Shown piece after piece: positions 33,481 through 44,685 of a stretch of DNA of 64,000 nt; position 1 is the first letter of the stretch; each line of letters begins with the position of its first letter. Origin of the DNA: Maratus speciosus (lineage: Eukaryota; Arthropoda; Arachnida; Araneae; Salticidae); contig OZ010796.1 of assembly GCA_963932465.1 (NCBI GenBank), positions 76,156,974 to 76,220,973 on the forward strand, read 5' to 3'. The notes beneath the pieces were generated by a model that saw only the letters and a list, made by a program, of their open reading frames with translations, had not been told where the DNA came from and searched no databases. The position numbers were made by a program, and so were the translations under genes.

Positions 33481-34390
33481 AGCTCACAGGCTATCAAAGC
33501 CTGAGAGCTAATGTACCCGCAGGTTTTGTATGTACGTACGTATGTTTGTAACGAGGTAACTTATGGTAGAAATATCCGATTTGCTGTAATGTTTTTTTTT
33601 CTAGGTTCATTCTGATCCCGGTAGCAGAATGTTCCTGACGGGTGGCGTGCGTCGCAGATTTTCTTTTCCCTTTTGCAGATTTTTTTTTTCATTGGATCTT
33701 TTTCCAACTTTATGTTATGTTTAGTTCTTTATTATTTATTACTAAAACTTAAGATTATTATTAATAAAAATGAGTAAAATGCTTAAAAACATTAAAAGTA
33801 AATGATTAATTAATTAAAGGTTCATTTGTAACATTTTAGCTGCAGATTATTTTCAGTCCCTGAAAGATCTGTCACAGACACTTGGAGAATTTTCTGCTAT
33901 TGGGATTCTGATAAGATGCTTCCCTGATTAGTTTTGGGGGTTCATTAGTTAAGCATAAAATGTGGGAACGGGAGCTAATCCCTACCCCTTAATTTAGATA
34001 AGTGAGTTTTTCATCTAGAATTATCCAATTGGCTTTGAATTTGGTATATCGGTTTATTCTGATAAGGTGCTTCCCTGATTAGATTTGGAGGTTCTTTAGT
34101 TAAGTATAAAGGGGTTGGGGACAGCCGGCCAATCCCCCCTAAATTTAATTACGGGGTTTTTCATGCAGAATTATCCAATTTGCTTCAAATTTGGTATGCA
34201 GTTTATTCTGATAAGAGGCTTCCCTGATTAGATTTGGAGGTTCATTTGTTAAGTATAAAGGGGAAAATGGGGGTGGGGACTAATTCCTCTTAATTTATTT
34301 TTTGAGGGGCATTATTCTTTGAAAATAGAGTATAATGCAATTATTGTGAATAGCCTGTGAGCTCAATGCCATCAGTTTACCTGGGCCCTT
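33481..34390 (+). mobile_element. HL-A Helitron/HINE-like element, copy A2
   Basis: Same order of parts as A1: hairpin (33481-33509), TGTATGTACGTACGTATG microsatellite, CGATTTGC block, then about three ~150-bp units, and the inverted arm TAGCCTGTGAGCT (34351-34363) with a terminal stem-loop. It carries a 288-bp insertion (33617-33904). The 45-bp spacer before it reads TTGATCATTTGGTGAAAT, which resembles the ~31-bp minisatellite also seen right of A2, so A2 seems to have inserted into such an array. Confidence 0.75.
33617..33904. mobile_element. 288-bp MITE with CCCRRTAGCAGAA ends and 8-bp duplication
   Basis: The left end CCCGGTAGCAGAA and the right end (reverse complement) CCCAATAGCAGAA match at 11 of 13. 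Both are flanked by an exact ATTCTGAT duplication (33609-33616 and 33905-33912). The sister copy A1 has the uninterrupted site (GGTTCATTGTGATAAGG near 32370). An 8-bp duplication fits hAT or MULE, but CCC-starting ends are not typical of hAT, so the superfamily is undecided. No coding content. Confidence 0.75.
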
Positions 34391-34394
34391 TTAT

Positions 34395-34605
34395 TTTTAT
34401 TTATTTATTTTCAGATCGATTGACTAGAGATTTTTTTTTTTTCTGCGACTGAATGGCAAAATTAACAATTTTCTGTAACCAAGTGACAATATTGGCTACT
34501 AATTTCCGATATTTTCCTTTGATCGTTTATCGAAATTCGTGACTTTTTCCTCAACCGATTGGCAAAATTTGCTATTTTTTTGTGTGGTATCTTCGGCAGA
34601 ATTTG

Positions 34606-34640
<35 letters not shown>

Positions 34641-34760
34641 TGACCGATTGAAGAAAATGCCTATTTGTTTCTGAGATCTTTGTTGAAATTCACGTGTTTT
34701 TTCTCCACCACTTGAAGAAATTCACAAATTTGATTTGTGAAATTCCACAAAAGAAAAGAA
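34395..34760 (+). repeat. Diverged ~31-bp minisatellite with poly-T (34609-34636)
   Basis: Words of the form TTTGATCGTTTATCGAAATTCG and CCGATTGGCAAAATTTGC recur at ~30-60-bp spacing. It is the same family as 57.3-58.1 kb (opposite strand) and 61.7-62.5 kb, but much more decayed. A 28-nt T run interrupts it. Confidence 0.55.
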
Positions 34761-34906
34761 ATCGTGGTCTCTCTCAAAAGGTAAACAATTTTGCGGAAGA
34801 ATCACATGCCTGTGAAAGAATTAAAGGGGGAAAATGCAACGAGGGATTTTCCTAATTTGTGCACGATTCGCTCTATTTTGCACGCAATTGTAAACACTGC
34901 CCTTAA

Positions 34907-35107
34907 CCCCTTCAAGGGCAAGCAAAAATGACTCTAAATATTGAATTCTCACTGGAATAATCAAAAAATTTTATTTTTAAATAAGGAAAAGCAATTTTTC
35001 AAAGATTTTCTTCCAAAGTTAAAAATATAAAATTTAGTACTAATTTTCTGGTGAGAATCTTGTTTAAATTAGGTGGGATATATTTTATCCCACCGCCTCT
35101 CAAGGGG
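34907..35107. mobile_element. piggyBac-like MITE (201 bp)
   Basis: TTAA flanks both ends (34903-34906 and 35108-35111). The termini CCCCTTCAAGGGC and (reverse complement) CCCCTTGAGAGGC match at about ten of thirteen positions. TTAA duplications with C-rich CCC(T) termini are diagnostic of piggyBac. The interior is AT-rich and noncoding. Confidence 0.75.
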
Positions 35108-35111
35108 TTAA

Positions 35112-36000
35112 ATGAAAACTTCACTCCCCTCCTATAAAAAAAGAAAATTTTTGAAATTTGAAGATTCCTTTGTAATTACTCTTTTTACTTCTAAACTAAG
35201 AATAAAAAAGATTTTTAAAAAACTTTTAAAAAATCACGATTATAATCAGGCCCCGACTTATGCAAGGGGCATGCGAGACTTCTTTATTTTGAATCATTAA
35301 GGCATTCGTCTATCAGATTAAAATTTTATTTTAGCAAGTTTAATTTCACCAGATTTTTATTCCCGAAAGTCAAAAGATTGTGTGAATGCCCAAGTTGTAC
35401 AATTTTGGTTGTTTGAAAAGTGTAGAAGAAATTTAGGATTTTTGTGTTTAAAATTCCACCAAACTTTCTATTTTAAAAGCAGAAGATGTCATATTTTCTG
35501 AACAAGCATTTCAAGTTTCATGAGAAGAAAAATGCATTTTGTCAGATCTTTAATGAAGGTAAAGAAAGAAAGAATTTGTGAGCAAAAAATTAAATGTGTA
35601 AATTAAAATCTGCAACTCAAGAGCACGAAGTCGGAGCCGAGTTGGAGCCACAGTATTTTATCTAGGAGCGGAGCTGGAGTATCAAAAATTGTTCGGCTCC
35701 GGGTCACTGAGTAAAGTGTTTTTAAATTTAACTTTAATATTTTTAAATACTTAAATATAGGAGTATTTAACAAAAATCACTATTCAATACATCCCTAACT
35801 GGGATTTATCATATTCTTTCTTCACAAAGCAAAAATTAGAAGTATCAAAGATATTATAAACAACAAAAAATTTTAAAATTATTTGGCATACAGATCCAGT
35901 GAAACTTCAGCTTCCATTAATTTAGTTTAATGATACATATGTTTTTATTTTTGTCATCATTACAAAGTATGAACAGTTCTCGTTGCAACTAAGTGTTTTG
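35112..36000. other. AT-rich sequence with a GGAGC/GGAGT-rich patch
   Basis: 35630-35705 holds repeated GGAGC/GGAGT words (GTCGGAGCCGAGTTGGAGCC), a short decayed repeat. The remainder shows no gene. Confidence 0.4.
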
Positions 36001-36009
36001 CCGCCACTA

Positions 36010-36187
36010 TGGGGCTGCCACTGCCACAGGCAACTATTTTATAATTCTAACTGGTACCACTTACTCAAAACAGAAAATTTTAAACACACACTTTGAGAAC
36101 ATTTGCAAGAGAAATATATTTCAAAATTTATATCAGAAAAGTACTGGTGCGAACAGAAAATAAAAAAAGCCGCCTGTGGCAGCCCTG
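36010..36187. mobile_element. Probable hAT MITE (178 bp)
   Basis: The right end, reverse-complemented, reads CAGGGCTGCCACAGGCGGC. The left end TGGGGCTGCCACTGCCACAGGC is its inverted partner with small changes. CCACTA precedes the left end and CCACTAAT follows the right end, so an original 8-bp duplication is likely but eroded. Confidence 0.5.
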
Positions 36188-36540
36188 CCACTAATATTGC
36201 TTAGGCTGTCTGAATTGTCAAATAACGATAGCGTAAATGAAAAACACTGCATGCACAATGGGCTGTTCTGTGATGTGTCTCTGTGAGATCCAACTACAAA
36301 TTCCTTATGCACTATTTTTTTTTCAATGAAACTGAGTGTTTACCAGAATTAAACCAAACTTTGCTTAATATTATCTAATTGATGTTAAATTCTGAGGCAA
36401 GAACTACCTTCACCTAATCTCTATAAGCAAACAAAATGAGAAAAAAAAAACTGTTTTCTTTTTCAGATTTACAATTCATGTATACTTTTATAGATTTTAG
36501 TAGATTGTTTTAATTGTTTAATAATGATTTAAACATTCTA
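36188..36540. other. Unassigned AT-rich sequence
   Basis: Nothing recognised. Confidence 0.4.
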
Positions 36541-36559
36541 CATTTTGTGTTATTTTTCG

Positions 36560-36640
36560 GTAAATGTGCGCGAAGCGCTCATACAAGGAATTACTGATTG
36601 CCATTTTAGCAAATTTTGTTTATTATTTACATTTTATTTT
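36560..36640 (+). repeat. Single relic unit of the 147-bp satellite
   Basis: GTGCGCGAAGCGCTCATAC followed by GGAATTACTGATTGCCATTT matches the dyad core and the downstream CGTTACTGATTGCGGC phrase of the 12.7-14.3 kb array. Only about half a unit is recognisable. Confidence 0.45.
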
Positions 36641-37993
36641 CGTTAAGCCAAACATGCATATAAACCAGTGCTTGGCGACATTTATTAGTTGGCAGAAAAG
36701 AGGTTTTTACGCCAAGAAGAATTCCAAGATGGCAGCCGGGGGGAACGTATGACATCTGTTCCCTTTTTTTTTCTTTTTGTACACTTAGCAGCAGATTTTA
36801 TTTTACGTCCCAAACTAAAACATAAAAAAGTTAATTTCACAACATTATCTATCATTTAAAATATTTTCAGCTAAATAATTTTTGTACTTACTTTTTTTAT
36901 TGTGCGACATTTTTTTCCCATAGTCTGTAGTATAACATGCTATTTTTTGGAAAATATACTTTAGTGAGTAATGTAATAAAAAAACTGTAATAAATTTTAG
37001 CGAGCATCAATATTATTTTTGACATTACTTCAATAAACTTACCTCACTGTCTCCTCTTTTGACATAGCAGTGGGAGTTCTAATATATTAAAATATCCTTT
37101 AAATGTTCTGCAAGGAAAAAAATAAATCCACAATCCTTTCAAAAGCAATAAGCAAGTCTGTTGTCCAAGGCCATCAAACAATTTCCACTTGCTTGCAGAA
37201 GATCACTAATGGTAGTCAATTATTCTACAATAAAACTACACACCTGTGATTTCCTGAGAGCAATCAAGCTGGAAATAAGGTCTATCCCAACACCAGAGAA
37301 TCCACCAGATGCTAATCTTCTATCAGTACACTTTTGTAGATGGAGATTTTATTTGTGTCTGGAAGTAACGTCAAAATAATAATGATACTCCCTACAAAAT
37401 AGTTTTTTCCTAAAATTTACATTACTTGTGAATTATATGCTTAAATCAAAGAATCTTCCACAGAGAGCATTCTAGTTTTAGATAATGGAACTATGTACTA
37501 TTTTAAATAAAAAAACTCTTTTTTTTTTTTGGTATGTGATACTTTTTTAATAAATAATAAAAATAATCACTCCATGGCGTACAAAATATGCAGATTTAAC
37601 TCTAAAATTCATTGAATAGGGGTAAAATAGGAGGGTTTCAAAAATAAATTCATATATATACAAATTGTAATTTTAGGAATTTTTTTGCCAAATTAGTATG
37701 TTACAGGTATCGGTTATGTTTTTCAGTGAATGACAGAACATTTGTTGCTGTATTATTATACTTGGCAGCCATTTTTAATTTTTGGATGATATGGACTGGT
37801 GGTGAGAAAACTTTGGATTTAAAGTAATAAAAACATATTCTCTGATTATTTATCAATTGTATAGCATAAACCATTTATTTAGGATTATCTTGCTGTGTTT
37901 TTTTATTAGATAATAATGTAAAATTATTTTTTTATAGAGCAAAACAACTTATGCAGGGTAAAATAGTTATACTATTAGGCTTAACGAACAAAT

Positions 37994-38024
<31 letters not shown>

Positions 38025-39540
38025 GATACTGTGATTTTTTTTATGTAACATTTGTCATTAAAACAATATAGGGTTCTAAAACTATGTACTTTAATAAAAT
38101 TATTACAAATTAATTTAACTCGATAAATTAATTCATAGTAAAAGCAAAACATGCAACTTTCATCTGCATGTTTACTTTGAACTAATTGTAAAGAGATTTT
38201 TAAAAGTGGCAAGAAAGAAGTAGAGAAATATGAAGTATGAAATAATAACTAAATTATGGTTAAAGTTGTGATTATTTATAAGAGGTTTTCTTTCTTTAGA
38301 AGAAAAAAACTTATTCAATTTAAATAGGTACTAATAGCAGCAAATACACTATCAAAATTGGATTTTAGGTCAGAGTTTTTGAACAAGATAACAAATTATC
38401 CTATTTCTCGGAAACACAATAATCAGGAATACAAAGTTATATTTGAAAGGACAGTGGGTGTTCCTATTTCATGTTTTGCGACATCCCATATGATATACAA
38501 ATTGCAGCAGTGTTTTTTGATCCACCAATGAACCATAATTCAGATTATTTCTTCTCTTAAATCTGTTGTTTAACATTTTCTGCACTTTAAGAACACTTAT
38601 TGATATACATATGCAATGATTTATTTAATTAAAAGAAAATAGCAGCTTTAAATAAGTATTAGTACTTATTTTACCAGCATGGGGAAGAATAGTTAATTGT
38701 CGGTGTGTTTTAAAATATCATTATCAGTAATAATTTCCCATTTTATTGTTGAAATTGTCCTTGAAATGTTGAGAACAATGTTCATTTGCATGTTCTACGT
38801 AACTTTTTTGCCGATTAAAATGATATATTTTTGGCAAACTAAATATAAATAAAAAACAAAAAGTCATGTTTTTCTAACTATGTTACTTCACCTGACCCTA
38901 GATAAAATAAATGAAAATACACTTTGAAGATTGAGGAAACTTTTTTAAAAATAATTTTACAACATAATAAATTGATAAATTTGTTTTGTATGTTCAAAAA
39001 ATGTTTGTTACTATAGGACAAACTTTTAACTTATCCTTATTTTCCTTGGATGTCATTTCTGGACATGATTTTCTTTTATTCAAGGGAAATTCACAAATTG
39101 GAAGTTTTAATGTAATTATGAACTTTGTTTCTGCCAAAACAAAGACCGACTCCAAAAGACTTATTTCTCTATAATCATACAAAATATTTTTTTATAATAG
39201 CACTAGATAATGTTTTAGGGTGTGGATCAGGTAAGTAACTAAATAAAATCCAAAAAATTTTGTAATATTTTAAATACAAAATTAAGATTAATCCACTGAA
39301 AGATTAAAATATTTAAAATGTAAAACCGATGAGTAACCATGTACTAAGTCAAGTCCAGATATTGCTATGATCAATCAATGATAGTAATAGAGAAAATCAT
39401 AAAAATGGACGAGTAAATTCAAAATTAATTACATGGCTAAAAATTTGTTGGTAGTTTTTTACGATAAAGTTAAAAATCGCAAGCACAACAAAACGCACAG
39501 AAAGAACATATTAAATAAATATCTGGAAAAAATTAAAGTA
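36641..39540. other. 2.9 kb of AT-rich DNA without recognised genes
   Basis: All frames are below 85 codons and lack domains; one minus-strand frame (37967-38212) runs through a 27-nt poly-T (37998-38024). The paired plus and minus frames at 38986-39182 mirror each other and carry no known motif. Confidence 0.4.
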
Positions 39541-39680
39541 CTTACTTATATACAATTATATTATATACAATTATTAAGTAATATGATATATATGTTATAA
39601 ATATATGTTATAAATATTAAGTAATTATATAAGTAATTGTATATACAATTATTATATATACAATTACTTATATACTTTGA
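39541..39680. repeat. AT-rich palindrome cluster
   Basis: 39631-39670 forms a hairpin with arms AAGTAATTGTATATA and TATATACAATTACTT. Related TATACAATTA words at 39546-39600 could pair with the same arms. A cruciform-capable simple-sequence region. Confidence 0.75.
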
Positions 39681-39956
39681 TTCAACTAAAAGTTTTTCAT
39701 AAGATAATTTTATAACAATCTAAAAAGAACTTTCATAAATGAAAATAAACAATAACAAAAAAAAGCATGCGTGCCAGCAAAACGACAGAGCATTAAAGAA
39801 TATATCGCCAAATTGCCAAACAAGCAATCATGCGCCAAAACTTAAAATCCATACGCATCAGAATTTGACCAATAGGAATGTAGCATCCAATGATACTGAT
39901 TTCTACTATGTAGCATCCGATTATATGCTTTATAGATGGCCCCCTAATCAAGTTTT

Positions 39957-41207
39957 ATATATGTTATGGCCAAAACCCAGAGCTTGGCCAATACGCGAAT
40001 TGGCCGGCCAATTCACGAACTGGCCGAGATTCCTGGCCAAAACCCGAAATACATGAAACGAACAGCTTATTGTGGATTTTGGCCGGCCAATTCGCGAACT
40101 GGTCGGGAAGCCTTGGCCAATATACGAAGTGTTCAGCAATGGGTATCCACAGCCGGTAATGTGATTCTTTTCGCTTTCATGCAGCCCTGCATATGATCTA
40201 CAAACCTGGTAATACACTACATATAAATTAAATTTTAAAAGCCTATCACAGCTGAAAACGCACATCAAGCAATAATGGCTCATAGCCATACCAATAACCC
40301 AAATTATTTCAGTGACTCTTTAAATAAACGACAAATTGTACTTAGTCAATAATCTATAGAAAGCATGTTGTAGAATATAATAGTAATGTATAACAGTTTC
40401 ATTATGTATGAAGTAGTGTATCATTAGAAAACCCTATAAGCGATTTTTTCACATATATCATAATTCTTTATGGGAATTTTTTTGGCGTACGTATAAACGA
40501 ACTATAATGACTACTTAATCTATACTCTACAAAAAAGCATATTGCTCCCAACATGTGTGAGGCGCGTGAATTTTATTATGTTTGAAATAGATTGACATCA
40601 TTTAAGTGTACTAAAAATTATCTTCCACCATTCACTGCAATGTAATGAAATACTTTTAAATGTCTCTGTAAACAAACTATAATTGCTACTGATTTCATAC
40701 ACTTAGATAACAGTTTGTTGTCCATCTTAATGATGCATACCAATTTCATTATAATTGAGATAATGTAACAACATTAAAATACACCGGAAAATCTTTTCTC
40801 CTTGATGATATTGTAACAAAATACTTTATTGTGCCGCTGTAAATTAACCAAAAATAGTACACACTTCACTTGCAATATCAAAATTAATTTATAAACCTAA
40901 ATAATATAACAATTACAAGTCAATCCGAGTCTTTACTCGAGTTAGAGCACGGACTGGCAGACTGCTAGACAAATGGAATTCATCAACAGTTTCAACTATG
41001 TTAGAAAGGGATAAAAAGTAAAAATTGGTTTCTATATACTTATTTCGCGAACTGGCCGATCGCGTATGGCCACTTCGCGAACTGGCCGATCGCATCTGGC
41101 CAGTTCGGGAATTGGCCAGTCAGTTTAAAGCGTTGTTGGCCAGTTCGCGAATTGGTCGGCCAATTCGGGTTTTGGCCAATTTCGGGTTTTGGCCGTAACA
41201 TATACAT
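39957..41207. mobile_element. ~1.25-kb non-autonomous DNA element with subterminal GGCCAA arrays
   Basis: The outer ends TATGTTATGGCCAAAACCC (39961-39979) and (reverse complement) TATGTTACGGCCAAAACCC (ending at ~41204) are near-identical inverted repeats flanked by TA. Inside each end lies a cluster of 20-30-bp units such as GGCCAATTCGCGAACTGGCC: about five in 39980-40120 and about seven in 41040-41200, in both orientations. The interior (40200-40930) consists of ~150-bp degenerate units also found at 14.9-16.0 kb. No transposase is encoded. TA duplication suggests Tc1/mariner-like mobilisation, but the subterminal arrays are unusual. Confidence 0.65.
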
Positions 41208-41960
41208 CATTTAAAAGTAGACTTTATTTCCAATTGATTGGTACCAGTAACTTTCTTCTATTATAATTAGTTGCAGAGTTAGTTAGTAGGGAGTGTTTTT
41301 TTTTTTTTTTTCACGACTGTACAATATACATGATATGTAATTAATTTTGTTATTTTATGGGGGGTGGGGGTTATTTTGTTTTGTAAAATATCATATTCTA
41401 TTTTATTCTAACATTTATTATAATACTTTGATGAAAATCCTTGAAGCTGCGGGAAAGATTATATTAGGTGGGAAATTAAGTCACAGGAATCGTGATTTTA
41501 ATTAGAAATATATATTCATTACTAGCAGATCTACTCAGCATTGTCTTGAAGGTTAACCAGTTTAACATGGGGTTAAATTTAAGTTTATTATGCAAAAATA
41601 AAAATTACTCTCAATGTTGCACTCACGAGGGGGGGATGCTTGTATTCACTAAACACTTTAACTTTGCCGTAGGCATGCTGTTCCAAATAGAAAAAAGAGA
41701 AAAATGGAAAATATGAAAATAATTTTTTTGAAATAGTAATTATTCATATTTTTCAAATGAAAGGTATCCTTAAAACAACAAAGGCTTTTCCTATATATGT
41801 AAATTCCTATATATTCCTATAATCCTATGAATTCCTATATATTTACGAAAGAAAATGCATTTTTATGAGTGAAAATCGAAATTCTCTTTTGAATATGGAA
41901 GGTGGGTCTATGCCATTTATGTATGTAATACAATATCGCACATGTAGTCACTGCGGCTCC
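41208..41960. other. AT-rich sequence; left copy of a diverged direct repeat
   Basis: 41680-41790 resembles 43125-43240 (shared AAAATAGAAAATATGAAAA, then CATATTTTTNNAGTGAAAGG). No gene recognised. Confidence 0.4.
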
Positions 41961-41964
41961 GCTT

Positions 41965-42400
41965 TCGTGCCATCATTCAAACATTAAAATTTTCGATGAC
42001 TTTTCCCAGAATGAGCAGATCCATGGGCAAAATTTTAGCCCGGATGTTATGTTTGAGGTCTTGGATTGCGCGGGGAGCATTGGCATACACTTTACTTTTC
42101 AGAAACCCCCAAAGAAAATAACCCATTGGCATTAAATCACACAATCTTGGCCGCCAATTCACATTAGAATTTCTTTAAATTACGTGATCTGGAAATTTCT
42201 TATTCAATAAGTTGATGGTTTGGCGAGAAGTGTATGCCGTTGCACCATTGTTGTGTTGTCAACGAGTCCATAATTACAACTGGCATACATTTGGCAGTTC
42301 ATACATGCATGACACATGACAATTGACACAAATAACCTGTGAAATATTCATAGTTCAAAAAAGAACCAACAGATGGACCACCCTGTATATATTATCATTA
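41965..42400 (-). pseudogene. IS630/Tc1/mariner transposase C-terminal relic
   Basis: The minus strand from about 42265 down to 41977 reads NGATAYTSRQTINLLNKKFP, an in-frame TAA, then NWRPRLCDLMPMGYFLWGFL and KSKVYANAPRAI. This corresponds to the QDGAT...NWPPRSCDLTPLDYFLWGYLK region of mariner-type transposases. The second catalytic Asp is replaced by Asn, while the third (in RLCDL) remains, 36 residues apart by my count. The N-terminal two thirds are missing. The sequence GGACCACCCTGTATA at 42376-42390 looks like the terminal inverted repeat of such an element (CAGGGTGGTCC on the minus strand). The opposite end was not found. Confidence 0.7.
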
Positions 42401-43850
42401 TAAACCATTAAAAATTATCAACAACTATTGTGAAGGCATAAATAATAAAGGAATTTATTCAAATTAAAAATAATGTATAAACCAGCATAAAAGTCTATGA
42501 AACAGATCCCCGTAATAAGTGGAATGTGGATTTGAAAACACAGTAAACATTGGAAAAATGGAAATTTGTGGAACTAAGGCAGATTCATCAGCCCCAATTA
42601 CCTCGATTACCACAAATAACATGTACAGTTTCATCTTTCGCATTAGCCATAAAAAGCTAAAGAATGCAAAATTAGGGCTACCTCACACAATATATCCAGG
42701 AAATAAAAAGCCAGAAAAAACTGAAGTTAAAAAATATATGGCTTGAAAAGGATTAAAAAAGAAAAGCATATTACCAATTGAGGATCCTATCTAAGGTTGA
42801 ATAATAAAGGGTAAAAAAATATAAGAGATGATTTGCACATGCTTCCAAAAAAAATCTTTTTAAATAATTATGAGTAGGACAAAGAGTAATAATGTAGAGT
42901 ATAGGCAGGTATAAATATTAAGATATGGTGCTGCCATCTGTATTACATTTAAACATGAATTCCAATGTGTTATCCAATGAATCAATAAAGTGCTGCCCTC
43001 TGTCGTTAAATTATACATTTAGAATGTTTACACAAGTATTTATTATTATGAAAATACATATTGTTATATTATATACATACTATATATATATTTATTGTTA
43101 GCATCTGTGTCATGAAGATGGTTATCTTAAACTGTAGGAAAAATAGAAAATATGAAAACAACTTTGGAATTTTTTTTTTTTTTTTTTTGGAGATAGTAAA
43201 TATGCATATTTTTTTAGTGAAAGGAAATCCGCATAAAAACAATGTGGGCTATTTGCAGGCTATTTTATATTTAAAATATTCTTTGGTTACCGAGTGTTTG
43301 CAGTTTTAAACTCTAGAAAAACAGAACATTTTACTTCTATCTACTTGATCAGTGCTTGGTGAATCACATTTTACCAGAGAAGGCGTAAAAGTGATTGCCA
43401 AAATTATCAAAACTCATTAATTACATTATTAAAAGTCATATAATAAATAAAATTGGAAAAATTTGAAAAAGTGCCTTTGAGTAGCTTAATTTCAAACATA
43501 GATGTGTACTTCTGCCAAATCATGTAGTTCTGCATGCAGCATTCTCCTCTGAAAACTGCAGACATACATAAAAACACATAAACATCCATCTATTATTATA
43601 GAGATACATATATAGGAGATACTGGCATGGGCCCGTGGGGCTCGGGCTCCTCCAATAATTTTTTCAGATGGGCTGTATTTTTTATGCCAACTGACACAGA
43701 AAAAAATCAGATTTTGGAATTTCATATAATTTACAAAAGTTTTTTGTGTATAATGTTTTCGATGGATTATTGTTCTTTCTCTAAATTCGCTGTTTACTTT
43801 TACTTTTTATTCTTTGTAAACAAGTAAAACAACTGGAAATTTTTAGCATG
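42401..43850. other. AT-rich sequence; GTGCTGCCNTCTGT pair and poly-T
   Basis: GTGCTGCCATCTGT (42928) and GTGCTGCCCTCTGT (42991) are two small repeats. 43125-43240 is the right copy of the repeat at 41.68-41.79 kb and contains a poly-T (43169-43188). No gene recognised. Confidence 0.4.
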
Positions 43851-43855
43851 GCGTA

Positions 43856-44047
43856 TGTTAGCTCATATTAAAATAATCACAAATACTCAAAATAACAAAA
43901 TTATGGTGCACTGTTTTTTATTAAATAATATCACAAGAACTGCTCATGGCTACCTCTTTCAGAACAAAACATTCTAAGAACTCGTATAAACAAACGCAGA
44001 CGATAAAAGTCATTGCCAATGATACAAAGCATAAAAACGACCGAACA
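43856..44047 (-). repeat. 3' LTR of the BEL/Pao element
   Basis: 192 bp. On the minus strand it begins TGTTCGGTCG and ends GAGCTAACA (TG...CA). By eye it differs from the 5' LTR at about 14 positions (~93% identity) with no length difference. Confidence 0.9.
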
Positions 44048-44685
44048 TACCGAACCCGTTGAATGATTTTCATTCAACCACAGTTATAATACATTATTAT
44101 ACTTTAAATTTTAAACAAATAATACAGCATGTACTAGTAAACAATAAATTGATAAATTACAAAGATAATAATCAATTTTCCATGGGTAACAGACAAATTT
44201 TTAAAATTGGTCTCTTGAAAACACCTCGTTGTTTTTATGTTTACTACTCTAAATTTCTGCACGCATTATGTAATGATGTACACTCATGACATCTAACACT
44301 CAAATTAAATTTGTTTTAAATGCTGCAAGAATTTATTTCTTTTCTCATATTTTATTTTAAAAATAACTCAGAAATACTTTATTTAAAAGTATTTAAAGGT
44401 TAACAAATTCGATTTTATCAAAATAAAACTCAAACCTTTTGAATAAAATAAATATCATTTAAATAACTCAAACAACATATATCTCGTATAAATAATCTCT
44501 CTATGTAAATAATATATAACTCAAATAATATATACACTCTCAATACACATTTTGTAGGAGTATTCTCTTTGATAACACATAAGATATTCAATCAAGTAGA
44601 AATTAGCTTAATTTCATATGTACACTCAAATTTCTTATAAAACCTATCGCATTAAGAAAATATAAAAACTTTATACAATATTTAT
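44048..44685. other. AT-rich remnant between integrase fragment and 3' LTR
   Basis: The position where the integrase DDE core would be expected. No DDE motif can be read in any frame, and no strong polypurine tract is seen next to the LTR. Confidence 0.5.

Noticed and set aside
43627..43827. Short hydrophobic frame as a membrane peptide gene
   Set aside because: T-rich DNA gives such translations by chance, and no conserved motif or context supports it.
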